From positions 142,501-204,500 of the forward strand of contig CAJNDS010002517.1 of assembly GCA_905221605.1 (NCBI GenBank): a DNA stretch of 62,000 nt, in the 5' to 3' direction. Within the stretch, counting starts at the first letter, position 1. Each line of letters starts with the position of its first letter. Source of the DNA: Symbiodinium natans. Taxonomy: Eukaryota; Sar; Dinophyceae; Suessiales; Symbiodiniaceae. Of the stretch, positions 34,179 through 45,360 are shown in pieces. The notes under the pieces were generated by a model. That model had not been told where the DNA came from. It searched no databases and was given only the letters and a program-made list of their open reading frames with translations. The position numbers and the translations under genes were made by a program.

Positions 34179-34282
34179 GGGATGTTCCCCCGTATACTAG
34201 CAGTCCTTAGTAGGGATCACAGTACCCCCCCCCCAATTATAATCCCTCTTAAGAACTGTTCGTACAAGGAAAACATCCCAAG
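34179..34282. mobile_element. Family-5 inverted-repeat element
   Basis: TGGGATGTTCCCCCGTATAC at the left and GGAAAACATCCCAAG at the right, with internal AGTCCTTAGTAGGGAT and ATCCCTCTTAAGAACTG forming a second inverted pair. Related copies or parts are at 4270, 22536, 33044 and 37628. Confidence 0.72.
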
Positions 34283-34387
34283 TTTCTGGGCTTCGGGTTT
34301 TTGTCGTTGTGTTTGTTGCTTTGGGTTGGGGACTCAGGAGCCTGACTGTCACATTTCGAGGGTGGGGGATCTTTGAAGCCGGGTGTA

Positions 34388-34468
34388 CCTGGGACCCTCT
34401 TTCCTACAGTTTGTTCTATGGGTTACTTACGAATTCCTACTAAACTGTAGGTAAGTAGAGTCCCAGGT
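34388..34468. mobile_element. Family-3 inverted-repeat element
   Basis: CCTGGGACCCTCTTTCCTAC pairs with ACTGTAGGTAAGTAGAGTCC. About 80 bp, one of the best-preserved family-3 copies. Confidence 0.78.
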
Positions 34469-34486
34469 CGATCTTAAGGGCCTATG

Positions 34487-34613
34487 TTTGGAGGTTCAGG
34501 GGTACTTCTAATTCGGGTCGTAAGTACCCTGAATAAGAACAGAAAGTACCCGAAATAAGGTTAGAACCATTACCCTACCTGTGGCCCTACTTAAAAGTGT
34601 TTGTGAGCCTCCA
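34487..34613. mobile_element. Family-4 inverted-repeat element
   Basis: TTTGGAGGTTCAGGGGTACT at the left and AAGTGTTTGTGAGCCTCCA at the right. Internal AAGTACCC units recur. It lies 18 bp from a family-3 copy. Confidence 0.7.
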
Positions 34614-36013
34614 CGGCTTTGGTTTTGTGTTGTTGGTCTGAGCCGTTACCTGACAACAGGGTTTAGTTGAAGTTTTGTGGTGCGGGCAACAGCATCACCC
34701 TGGCTGTGTTGCCCTGAAAATAGCAGCCTTTACGACCCTACTTCTAAGTACCCTAAACCCTAAACCCTGAACCCTTAAGCCTCAAGCAACAACAAGAACC
34801 GAAAGGGCTACACCCCCTAGCAGGGCTTCGGTGTCACGGCCCAAACCTAGAGACCCAAAATGCACCCTATAAACACCGCTACACCCCATACCTTCTCAGG
34901 GTTTAGGGTTTGGGGTTTCGGGTTTAGGGTCGGAAGGTCCCCCCAAAACCTCCTCCCAAAGGGGTACCCGCCCCCCCTCCCCAAATATTTGGGGGCACCC
35001 CTTTTGCGGACGTGTGGGGGAGACCTAAGGCCCTAAACCCTAAACCCGAATGTTGTCGCCCGTGTGGCCAACCTGCAGCAAGCTGAGGAATACCGTCCAG
35101 CACGCGGATGAGGTGGGATGCCTATTACGTGAAGGTTCATGGGGGCTTGTAAGTAAAGTTCTAAGTACTCTTTCAGGGTTTAGGGTTTAATTAGGGTTCA
35201 GGGTTCAGGGTTCTAAACTACTTCATGTGATACTTTTAAGTAAGGTTACAATGTAAATAATTAAATTTATGTGATAACCAATAGTTGTCTTGCTTCTAAG
35301 CCTACCCATAAGTACCAATGACCCTCCTGGGAGTGTTTAGGGGTGAGGTCTGACGCCTAAACGCTAAGCTGAGCCATTTCCATTCTCCACCCTCATCACC
35401 CCCTATCCAAAAATGAAGCCCACACAGCCCGTAGGGCTGTTAGAAAAGCCTTTGACCCTGATTTTGGGGAGGATGTAGCTAGAGTGGTGCAGGGGCCGCA
35501 GAATCTACGGGTCGAGGCCCCAAACCCTAGACGATGAAGGGGGTTATCTTCTAAATGTGCGTGGAGTCTTGGAGCACGTAGCGCGCAGATCTTACTTGAA
35601 CCCGACAAGAGGGATTCTGGCTTGAGGATATCAGTTTAGGGTTCGGGATTTAGGGGTTACGGATTTTTGGGATTTAGGGTTTTCGGGTTTAAAGGCCCCA
35701 GGCTTTGGGCTTTAGGGATTCGGGTTTAGGCTGTAGAGCCTTGGCAAGATGTCGGCACGGGTGCGGCGGTTGTTTCACCATTGGTCTATGTTACGTGCAG
35801 GCTTAGAAGCATGTTCAAGGTTACAACCGGATTGAACCGATACTGATGCGGCTTTTCAGGGTTTACGGATCTAAGGTCTGGTATTCCAAGTACTTTGATG
35901 GGTTTACTGAACGTAGGGTTTAGGACCAGGCTCTGTTGCCAACACCTCCTATGCCGATGTGACTAGACCCATACGCAAAACACATGGAGGTCCCTAAACC
36001 CTAAACTCTAAAC

Positions 36014-36015
<2 letters not shown>

Positions 36016-36064
<49 letters not shown>

Positions 36065-36076
36065 AAAAAAAAAAAA
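36016..36076. repeat. Poly(C) then poly(A) block
   Basis: About 39 consecutive C followed by about 22 A, with unique sequence on either side. The C/A pattern resembles smaller blocks at 14220 and 10801. Confidence 0.95.
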
Positions 36077-37236
36077 GAGGCAAACTTGAAGAAGCTGGAG
36101 GGCCCCCATTAGCTCGGCAATCTCGGCACGGCAGGTTAGCTACCGTTTGGTGGCCGCCACCTGCGCGGAGACGCAGCTCAGCGCGGAGCAAGCGCTGGAG
36201 GCCGAAGAGCTCTGACACTCCTGCTAGGGTTTGATTGGGTTTTTGGGGTTTGCATTCGAAACCCTCAGCCCGAAACCCTAATTAAACCCTACACCCTAAA
36301 CCCGAAACCCTACACCCTAAACCCTACGCCCTAAACCCGAAACCCTAAACCGGGTCTTTAGGGTCTCATGAGGAGAATGTAAGGCGTTAAGTGTGCGTCT
36401 GAGTTGGGGTTTGGGTCTTTGCCCGGCAACTGCTGGCTTTTCAACCGAGCCGTCGCGTTGAAGACCCTAAACCCTAAACCCCAAACCCTAAACCCTTACC
36501 CCTAAACCCTAAACCCTAAGGCCTAGACCCTAAAGCCTAAACCCTAAACCTTCCGAGCCCACGCTGCCTAGAGCCTCTAGAAGTCTGTAAGCCCAGAAAG
36601 AAAGCTGGCGCCCTTAATGGCGCCCTCCCAGAACCCGGACCGTCCATACTTGAAGGCTCGTAAGTTTAGTGTTTAGGGTTTGTGTTCAGGGTTTAGGGTT
36701 TAGGGTTTAGGGTTTCGGGTTTAGGGTTTAGGGTTTATGGTTTAGGAATAAGTACTCATGGTATTCCCTTGTGGTCCCTTGCTAATTGTACTATAATGTC
36801 CCGCCTAAAACCCTGTTCTAGCTATTAAGGCCCTATGGTAGTTAGTCATAAACAGGGTTCTTACGCACCGCCCGAAGAAAGGCCATACAACAAAAACCCT
36901 ACCAACCCTTGTCCTTGGGCCCTTGGGCTTGTGGTTTAGGGTTTAGGGTTTAGGGTTTAGGGTTTAGGGTTTAGGGTTTAGGGTTTAGGGTTTAGGGTGT
37001 TGGGGGTTTGGGGTTTGGGAGTTTTGGTTGTTTAGGGGGTTTAGGGGCAGTTCAAGGATGTAGGGGTGAAGGGTTCGTAGGGGTTGCACGTGGTGTAAGT
37101 GGGAACCCCCTAAACCCTAAACCCTAAACCCTAAACCCAAAACCCAATGCCGCGCAGGCCTTCGGTCGTCACTTTGTAGTCTTCGCGCTGCGCACGGGGA
37201 ACGCACGATTCCTCAAGGACCGCGTTTGAGAACGCT

Positions 37237-37350
37237 CACCTTGGGGACTAAATGAACCCTAAAAGGGTTTATGGTTCATATACCTTAATATGAATTATAG
37301 TAGTCAGGGTATATGACCCCAATTTTAGGGTTCATTTTGTCCCCAAGGCA
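37237..37350. mobile_element. Family-2 MITE
   Basis: Almost identical to the copy at 31197, including the interior ATATACCTTAATATGAATTA. It is flanked by CA on both sides rather than TA, consistent with a 2-bp target duplication. Confidence 0.88.
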
Positions 37351-37627
37351 GTGGGCCTTTGGGTATACGTGGAGATCGACCTTAGATGCTTGTAGCGTCT
37401 CACGGATCTTCTACCCCTAAACCCTAAACCCTAAACCCTAAACCCTAAACCCTAAACCCTAAACCCTAAACCCTAAACCCTATAGGTTTTTGGGTTTTTG
37501 GGCATTGAAGTCTTGTGGGTTCGGTCCCACAGGGTGTTGGGATTTCTTGAGCCTCGAGACCCATGGTGTAGAAGGCGTGTGGGATGGTGGTGAAACTCTT
37601 GAGCCAAAGCTCTAAAGGTGGCGGCTT

Positions 37628-37673
37628 AGTTCCCCTTATGCCTCCAGTCCTTAATGGGGACTTTATATTTTTT

Positions 37674-37706
<33 letters not shown>

Positions 37707-37760
37707 GGTGGTACTACAATCAATCCCTACTAAGGACTGTTCGTATAAGCGAGAACCTCC
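37628..37760. mobile_element. Family-5 element interrupted by a poly(G) run
   Basis: AGTTCCCCTTATGCCTCCAG at the left and GGACTGTTCGTATAAGCGAG at the right. A T-rich tract and about 29 G sit in the middle. Confidence 0.6.
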
Positions 37761-38087
37761 GAACTTGGAGATTTCAAAGGTCTTATGAGGGGTCTAGGGC
37801 CTAGGGCTTGAGGGCAGGCTGAAAGGGTTTAGGCTTTAGGGTCTGGGGTTTAGGGTTTAGGGTTGAAAGGGTGTCTCTGGATGTGCTTGTTCATTCACCC
37901 TTCTCTGCACGGGTATTGCAAGAGAAGCTGTTCTTCTGTACACAGAAGGCTTGCCCGTCATGATGTCATGTCCGCACAAAAAGGTGGGCAATTTCAAGAA
38001 GGCGGCTAAAGGAGTTTGGGGGCGGTCAGGAGCGTTGCGTTCGGCTTGAGGGGTTTGGGGTTTGGGGTCTCGGGTTTAGGGTTTAGG

Positions 38088-38176
38088 GCAGATCTCAATT
38101 TCATAGATAGGAGATATATTCAAGTGCGTGCTGCCGTGGACGCCTTGCTGGAGGAGGAGTGGCAGAAGTGGCATCC
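38088..38176 (+). pseudogene. Coding-like fragment between repeats
   Basis: An island of about 29 codons reading ADLNFIDRRYIQVRAAVDAL followed by LEEEWQKWH, amphipathic and uninterrupted, bounded by a TTTAGGG array and a family-2 element. Source gene not recognised. Confidence 0.4.
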
Positions 38177-38184
38177 CTAAACCC

Positions 38185-38296
38185 TACCTTGGGGACCAAA
38201 TGAACCCTAAGAGGGTGTTCGTATACCTTCATGGGAATTATAGTAGTATGGGGCACATTTGCCCCCAATTTTTGGGGTGCAGTTGGTCCCCAAGAT
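38185..38296. mobile_element. Family-2 MITE, diverged copy
   Basis: CCTTGGGGACCAAATGAACC at the left; GCAGTTGGTCCCCAAGATA at the right. More substitutions than the copies at 31197 and 37237. Confidence 0.8.
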
Positions 38297-39063
38297 AAAC
38301 CCTAAGCCCGAAACCCTGCAGACCGCGGTGTTCGGAGCCTTTTCTTGCCGGGCATTCTGGGGGAACAGCGCCGAAGTTCTACGAGTTTCCGAGGAAGCTG
38401 GCGGAAGTGGCGCAGTTTCTGGACCCCGGGCCGTTTCACCGGTCATCCTAAACCCTAAACCCTTGACCCCAAACCCCAAATACACCCTAAAAACCCTACA
38501 CCCTAAACCCTAAACCTAAACCGTAAACTCAAACCCTAAAACCCTAAACTCCTAAACCCAAAAACACTAGAAGCCTAAACCTTTTTCCCACATGTTGCAA
38601 GGGCTAGGCGAAGGCTTCCCTCAGGTTTCATTAGGCTTTAGGGTTTAGTGTTTAGGCTTAAGGTTTAAGAGCTCTTAGTGGGAAACATAGTAAGGGAAGG
38701 CAGTCCCTGTATGGTCCCTTAAAAGGGTATACATATCAGACCGGGACTTACAAGTCCGAATTTCCGCATTACGTACTAGGAGCCAGTAAGCAACTCCGAA
38801 CTGCGGCCTCCCAGACTTCCTTGCCTTCAGGGTTTAGGGTTTAGGGTTTAGGGTTTAGGGTTTAGGGTTTAGGGTTTAGGGTTTAGGGCTTAGGGCTTAG
38901 GGTTTAGGGTTTAGGGTTAGGGTTTATGGTTTAGGGTTCAGGGCACAAGAGCCACAACTATCAGTGCTCCAAGGTTTGGAGGTTCCAAGAGAGACTCCCT
39001 CATCATCCTGAATTTGGTTCATCATAAACGAAACTACCCGAGATAGGTTCTCCAATTGTATCC

Positions 39064-39160
39064 CAAAACCCTAAACCCAAAACCCTAAACCCTAAACCCT
39101 AAACCCTAAACCCTAAACCCTAAACCCTAAACCCTAAACCCTAAACCCTAAACCTTAAAC
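39064..39160 (-). repeat. CCCTAAA telomere-type array
   Basis: About 14 CCCTAAA units, nearly perfect. Confidence 0.95.
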
Positions 39161-41750
39161 CCTAACCTAAACCCACTAAGTGTGTCAATGGTATTCGTGG
39201 GTCGAGTCATCGGAGCCACCGAAAGGCCCGAATAGGCCCTTCTTAGGTATTCTGAGGGCTGTTTTGGGTTTTAGGGTTTTTGGGGGTTTAGGGTTTAGGG
39301 TTTAGGGTGTAGGGGTTCAAAGCTTGTCGGGGCTGTTGGCTGTAAGCCTTAGAGGCTTCAGGGTTCAAGTGTAGGCGTTTGGCTTGGACACCCTTGCTGT
39401 TGGATGTGCCAAACGCAGTGAGCCTCGGCATTCCTCGCAGAGCTGAAGCGTGCCGCCTCTGGATTGCCAAGATGCGAATTAGTGTCAGCTGTGTCTGTGT
39501 TGCATGTTATCACATATCCCAAGCAAGGGACCAAGATTTATGCACGCAAGAGACGCTGCATCGCCCTTCTTTCGACAGCACCAAGCCTTCAACGCATCGC
39601 CTGTCTTTAGCAGCCCTAAACCCTAAACCCTAAAATGCTAGCCCTAAACCCTATGCACACTGGCCCCCTATATTATAAGGCCCTCAGCCCACATCCCCCC
39701 CTGGCTCATAGGAGCTTCTCAACGCTTCATAGTCACACGGGCGCAGGCGCAGGGCACCTCATTGCCGACCTTCCTGGCAAACGTGATTCTTGGCTGATCT
39801 CAGCATTGCGCAGCTTCTAAACCCTAAGCCCTAAACCCTAAGCCCTAAGCCCTAAACCCTAAACCCTAAACCCTAAACCCTAAACCCTATACCGTAACCC
39901 TAAACCCTAAACCCTAAACCCTAACCCTAAACCCTAAACCCTAAACTCTTTTATCCTCTAACTGCAAGCCCGGCTTCTCTACGTACCCTAGCTTCGGCAA
40001 GTCGACATCGAACATCCGGCTCATGGGCTGAGGGCTTTAGGCCTTTGAAAACCTCTGGGTGCACCCCCAAAGACCCAAAACCCTGAACACCTAGCCTCAC
40101 AACCCCTCTTCAGGGCGTCTAGGGTTTAGGGTTTAGGGTTTCGGGTTTTGGGTTTAGGGTCCTTTAATCCCTGAACCCTAAACCGTCAAGGAACAGTCTC
40201 CACAACCAGCTGGAGCGAGATCACCCGAACGCGCTGCCCCTTTGCTTCCGAAAGGCAGATGTCCGCAAGCCCTAAACCCTAAACCCTAAACCCTAAACCC
40301 TAAACCCTAAACCCTAAACCCCGGTTCGGGCTTCGGGCTTAGGGTTTCTTAAAGGCCTTGAGCCCTGCAGTCTCTTTTCATGTTTTGGAGGGTTCCTGGG
40401 CTCTCTAGCGTCTACGGCGCGCAAGTCGCGCCGGTGAGCCCTAGAGGGTTTGGGGTTGAGGGCTTCAGGTTTGTAGTTTAGGGCTCTGTGGGGGGGGTTC
40501 AGCACACTTAGGAACCCTCAAGCCGAAGTGCCCTACACCCTTTAGCACCTCTACACCACAAATGAATGAAAACATGAACCAACTCTACACTTGACATCCA
40601 TTCAGGGGCCCGGGTGTAGGGTTGAGGGTGGGCTCAAATCCCTATGGCGCTACACCTGCAAACCCGAAACCCTTAGGCCTACAATTCCGAAACCGTAAAC
40701 CCTCTGAGCCCTGCAAACCCTATAAACCCTATAAGCCTAAGACGTCTCTAAACCTGGAACTCCAAACCTGGAAGCCTGGAAATCCAAGACCCTAAGCCCC
40801 ACAAACCTCAAGCCCGAGCCTTTAACACTACACACCTCAAACCCTAAAACCCTAAAACACTAAAACCCTAAAACCCTAAAAAACCCTAAAAAAAACCCTA
40901 AAAAACCCTAAAACCCTAAAACCTTAAACCCCGAAAACCCTAAACCCCAAAACTCCAAAACCCTAAAACCCTTTCATGGCCCAGGTTTCCCTATCTTGAA
41001 GTCAGCTACGACGGCAGCAAGGACTTGCCAAGCACCTGCAATGATGTTAGGGTGGGTTTAGGGTTTAGGATTGAGGGTTTGGGTGCAAGGTTTAGGGTTC
41101 TCGGGTTTAGGGCTTAGGGTTTAGGGTTTAGGGTTTAGGGCTTCCTTGGTGTACTTGTTGTGGGGGGTCAGTCGGGGTTCGCGAGTAGCTAGGTTCAGGA
41201 TTTGGTTTTGCCGTGTCGGGGTGTACTTGAAGGTTCATGGGTACTTATAGGTAAGGTTATAAGCACCCTGACTGTACCTTTGCAACCATCGTTACCCTAC
41301 TTATAGCATTACTTATCAGAGCCCTAATCCCGAAACCCCAAACCTTAAAGCCTAAGCCCTAAACCCTAAGCCCTGCCTACAAGCACCTTTTTGAACATCC
41401 CAGTCATTCGTCTTTCTCGCGGCGGATCTGGACGTTCGCATTTGGTGCAAATCTTAAGGGTTGGCATGATGTCCTGTAGCCCTAAACCCTAAACCTTAAC
41501 CCCTAAACCCCCCAAACCCCCGAAACCCCCCAAACCCCCTAAACCCCCTAAACCCTAAACCCCAAATTCAATATCACTACATCCCATTGGTCCCCGCCAG
41601 TGCCCAGCCCTTCAACTCTAAACCGCCGCATATGGGACAGGGTTTAGGGGGTACCTCACCCCCCCCCCCCCGCCCACCCCCCCTCCCCCCCGCAAACCCC
41701 CCCCCCCCCCCCACCCCACCCCGTCCCCACCCCCCCCTATTTTGCACGAG

Positions 41751-41800
41751 CCCAAAACCCCAAAACCCCAAAACCCCAAAACCCCAAAACCCCAAAACCC
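41751..41800. repeat. CCCCAAAA octamer array
   Basis: Six perfect CCCCAAAA units directly after a 90-bp C-rich tract. The unit equals the hypotrich-ciliate telomere repeat. Here it is probably a variant that arose from CCCTAAA-type DNA. Confidence 0.9.
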
Positions 41801-42351
41801 TTGCGTGACGTAGATAGCTGCATCGGATGGCCGGATGTTCAAGGATGAGGCCATCCTGTGAAACAACGTCTCACCCTGCGGTGCCACAGCTACGATGGGG
41901 CCAGTGGATTTAGGGTTTAGGGTGTAGGGTTTAGGGTTTTTGGACTTCCTATGTTTTTGCGGAAACCCCCACCAGGGTCTAGAAATTAAGGCTTGAGCCT
42001 GCTAGGGCTTGAAAGGGATTCGACTGTCAAAGGGCATCCCAAAGTGACCCTGGCCTGATTCAGAAGAACCCCCCCGCGCCGCCGCCCCCACTCTTCGTAC
42101 CTATGTAGGATTGCAGAGCCTTAGCGGGAAAGCCTTAGCAGGAAACCTGAACTCTGAGCAAAGACTCCAAGTCCTTAGCAAAACCTGGGGCTCAAAAACC
42201 TCTTGAACCCTTCCAACACCCCAAACTAAACCCTAATCAGTGCCGAACTTCCGAATGTCTCGCTTAAGATGCAGGACGAACTCGACCTCCACTACCTGTC
42301 CTCGCGCGCCGGGTTGGCAATGGTGGTTGTGGGCGTGGTCAAGGCAAGGAG

Positions 42352-42415
42352 GGGTTTAGGGTTTAGGGTTTAGGGTTTAGGGTTTAGGGTTTAGGGTTTA
42401 GGGTTTAGGGTTTAT
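42352..42415 (+). repeat. TTTAGGG telomere-type array
   Basis: Nine near-perfect units. Confidence 0.95.
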
Positions 42416-43876
42416 AGGGCTTGGGTTAACCCCACAACCCTGTATCCGGTCACGCGCTCCGTGGGCCCACCCCCCTACGGTCTGGGTCTGGGTGCAGCAC
42501 CCCCTTTAGGGGTTTAGTTTAGGGTTTGGAGCTTTTAGCGTTTTGGGTGTAGGTTTGTGTGGCTGTGAGTTGGCTTTACGGGTTGGGGCTTAGGATTCGG
42601 GGCTTAGGGTTCTCAGGGCGTAGCCTTTTTACGCACAATCGCGTAGCCTTTTTACGCACAATCGCGGAGTTTCTTCTAACACACAAGCAAGAAGGCAAGC
42701 TAAATGCTAGGCTTCTGGTTTACAGGTCTGTCGTTTTCGGCTTACGGCTTAGGCCCTAAACCCTGGCCCAAATCTGGCCGCAGACCCTTCAGACCCTCAG
42801 GCAGGCCCTTCCACCCCGCCGGACCATATCGGGGGCGGGGCGGCGGGGGACGGGGAGACGCCTGATGCCTAACCATACATGGTCTGGGTTTAGGGTTTAG
42901 GGTTCATTAGGCGTTTAGCCGCAGGGATTGGCGCGTCCAGCTCATGCTGAGAGAGAATGCTGGCACAAGCCTCTGTTCCTCGCATAACGATAGACAGACC
43001 CGCAGCCCAAAAGCGGAAGCACCCACAAATCCGCTAGAATACTAAACTCTCAAAGAATCCAAGCATCTAAGCCCGAACTCGTGCAACCAACCCTACCTTA
43101 AGAACCCAAAACCTTTTTTTGGAGGTTATCACGATTAAGCCCCTTATAGGATTCGTAGGTAACCTACAAACATTGGGTTTTTGGTAGGCGCAAGCCTACG
43201 CCAAGGCCTTATAGATACCAAACCTGCAAGAACCCTCAACCCCGTAGACTCAAGTCCTAAACCCTAGCCCTAAACCCCAAACCCTCAACCCTAAGCCCTA
43301 AAGCCCAGCGGCCCTCTGCCTGAAACCCACGCACAGCTCAGTCACTTCACACAAGCTGGCGCCAAACACATGATGGCACGTCTGGCTGCGCCTGACTGGA
43401 AAGTGCTGTCCATGATGCTGGGCTCGGGTGACCACTTCTACGGGGTTTAGGGTTTAGGGTTTAGGGTTGGTTTAGGGTTTAGGGTTTAGGGTTTAGGGTT
43501 TAGCAGCTTCTTCTGCATGTCGACTACATGCTGTACATCCTCAACCTGGCATCCTCTGCCTGGCCTTATTCAGATGGCTCCATGAAAAACAATGCTTGCT
43601 GGAACGCCCGAGATTTGAAACCCCCTACCCTAAACCCTAAACCCTAAACCCTAAACCTTAAAACCTAAACCCTAACAGTCGAGCTAGAAGGTTTAGAGTG
43701 TCGGGTAACCCCAGAGAGGCCCCAGGCCTAAGCCCTGAACCCCGTGGTGACGGTAGATGGCCTAAGCCCGAGACCCTCAACCCCAAGTCCTAAACCCTCA
43801 ACCCTAAACTCTAACCCTAACCCCAAAAACCCTAAACACTAAACCCTAAACCCTAAACCCTAAACCCTAGCCAGCT

Positions 43877-43945
43877 CAGCTGCTCGGCCAGGAGATCGGT
43901 CTCCGCCTCTTTGGTCTGGAGGTGACAATGAAGGCACGGCCTTGG
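43877..43945 (+). pseudogene. Coding-like fragment between telomere arrays
   Basis: A 23-codon island reading QLLGQEIGLRLFGLEVTMKA, bounded on the left by a CCCTAAA array. Source gene not recognised; the reading-frame quality is the only evidence. Confidence 0.3.
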
Positions 43946-45360
43946 TATTGGGAATTCTTAGGGTTTGTTTAGGGCTTAGGGCTTGGGGTTTAGGCTTTTT
44001 GGTTTCCTTTTTCAGGGTTTAGGGTTTAGGGTTTAGGGTTTATTTAGGGTTTAGGGTTTATAAGGCTGAGGGCTTAGGGTTTAGGGTTGAGGGTTTAGGG
44101 TATTTTTAGCTTTAGGGTTTAGGGTTTAGGGATGTTTAGGGTTTGGGGGATTTTTACGGTTTGATTTTTAGGGCGTAGGTTTTAGGGTCTTTTTAAGGGT
44201 GCAGGGGATTTGTAGGGTTTTGTGGTTTTTTGGTGTTCAGGGTTTAGGGTTTAGGGGGGTTTGGGCCTTGTACGAAAAAACATCAAGCCCTATGCCCTGA
44301 GGCCCTAACCGCCCTAAACCCTAAACCCCAAGCCCTACCCCAACCCGCAAGGATCAAGCCTGCGTCCGCTGTTTTCGCAAGGACGCGGAGGCGGGAGGTT
44401 GCAGCTGCATGACTTGTCGGATGGGGTTGGGGGCAGAGATCTATTTTTTCAGGAGTTTAGGGTTCAGGGTTTAGGGTTTAGCGTTAAAATGGTTTAGGGT
44501 GCAACGTTTAGGGGTTAGGGTTTTCTAGGGGTCTGGGTTCAGGGTTCTATTTTCAGGGTTTCAGGGCCTGGGGAGCGGAAGCACATTCATTGTGCCGGGT
44601 TTCGGGCGTATATGGTTCAGACGTGTGGCGGGGTGCATGTTTACAGTGCTTTTCAGGGTTGAGGGTCTAGGGCTTAGGGTCCTAGATGAGTGGGTTGTGC
44701 CTACTGAGCAGAGGCTTCCTCATGTAAAAGTGCAATCCAAGTTAGAACTGTTCTCCAAAGACCCTCAACTTTCAAGAACCGCCTCAAAAAATCATAGACC
44801 CTCGGCCCCAAACCCTTTTGTTGCTTGTAGGGTCTAGTAGGGCTCGGCGTTTACCCTCCAACCCTAGACCTTAAACCCCACACCCATGCTACGAAGAGCG
44901 TTTTCAGTGGTGCTCATCTGCAGGGGCCCTTCGGATTTAAAGGTTTCCGCTGAAGAAGCCAGTTCAAAGGCCGTCTACGGAGTTTGGGTTTGGGGTTTAG
45001 GGTTTAGGGTTTAGGGTTTAGGGTTTCGGGGTTAGTGTTTAGGGTTTAGGGAATTACTGCGTTTGGGTTTTGGGTTTCCAGGGCTAGAGGGGCTCACGGT
45101 TGAGATTTTGTGGGCCTTGAGGGAACAAGACCTCTGAGGCTGCCAATGAAGAAGAGGGTTTAGGGTTTACCTGTTAATCCCCCGTTCCAGAAAAAACTGT
45201 CCTATTGAAGAGGCCGGAAAAATCCAGCCGCGCAAAAAATCCGTCCGCTTTGATGATGGTCAGAAACCTATTTCCTGGTGGAAACCAGACACCCCCACAA
45301 TTCTTCCGGAACTCCCTGAAAGGGATTGGGGAGGTAGTTGCTGGTGGGTAAGAAGGCTTG

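Larger units (their letters stand above)
27336..45360. other. 18-kb gene-free interstitial telomere-repeat region
   Basis: More than thirty telomere-type arrays in both orientations, with at least eight inverted-repeat elements, homopolymer blocks and microsatellites. Between arrays lie 50-150 bp unique islands, some of which look like gene fragments (listed separately). Open frames are short and mostly repeat-derived; none is supported as a gene. Confidence 0.75.

Noticed and set aside
41577-41887. Proline-rich and glycine-rich ORFs
   Set aside because: Products of the C-rich tract and CCCCAAAA array.
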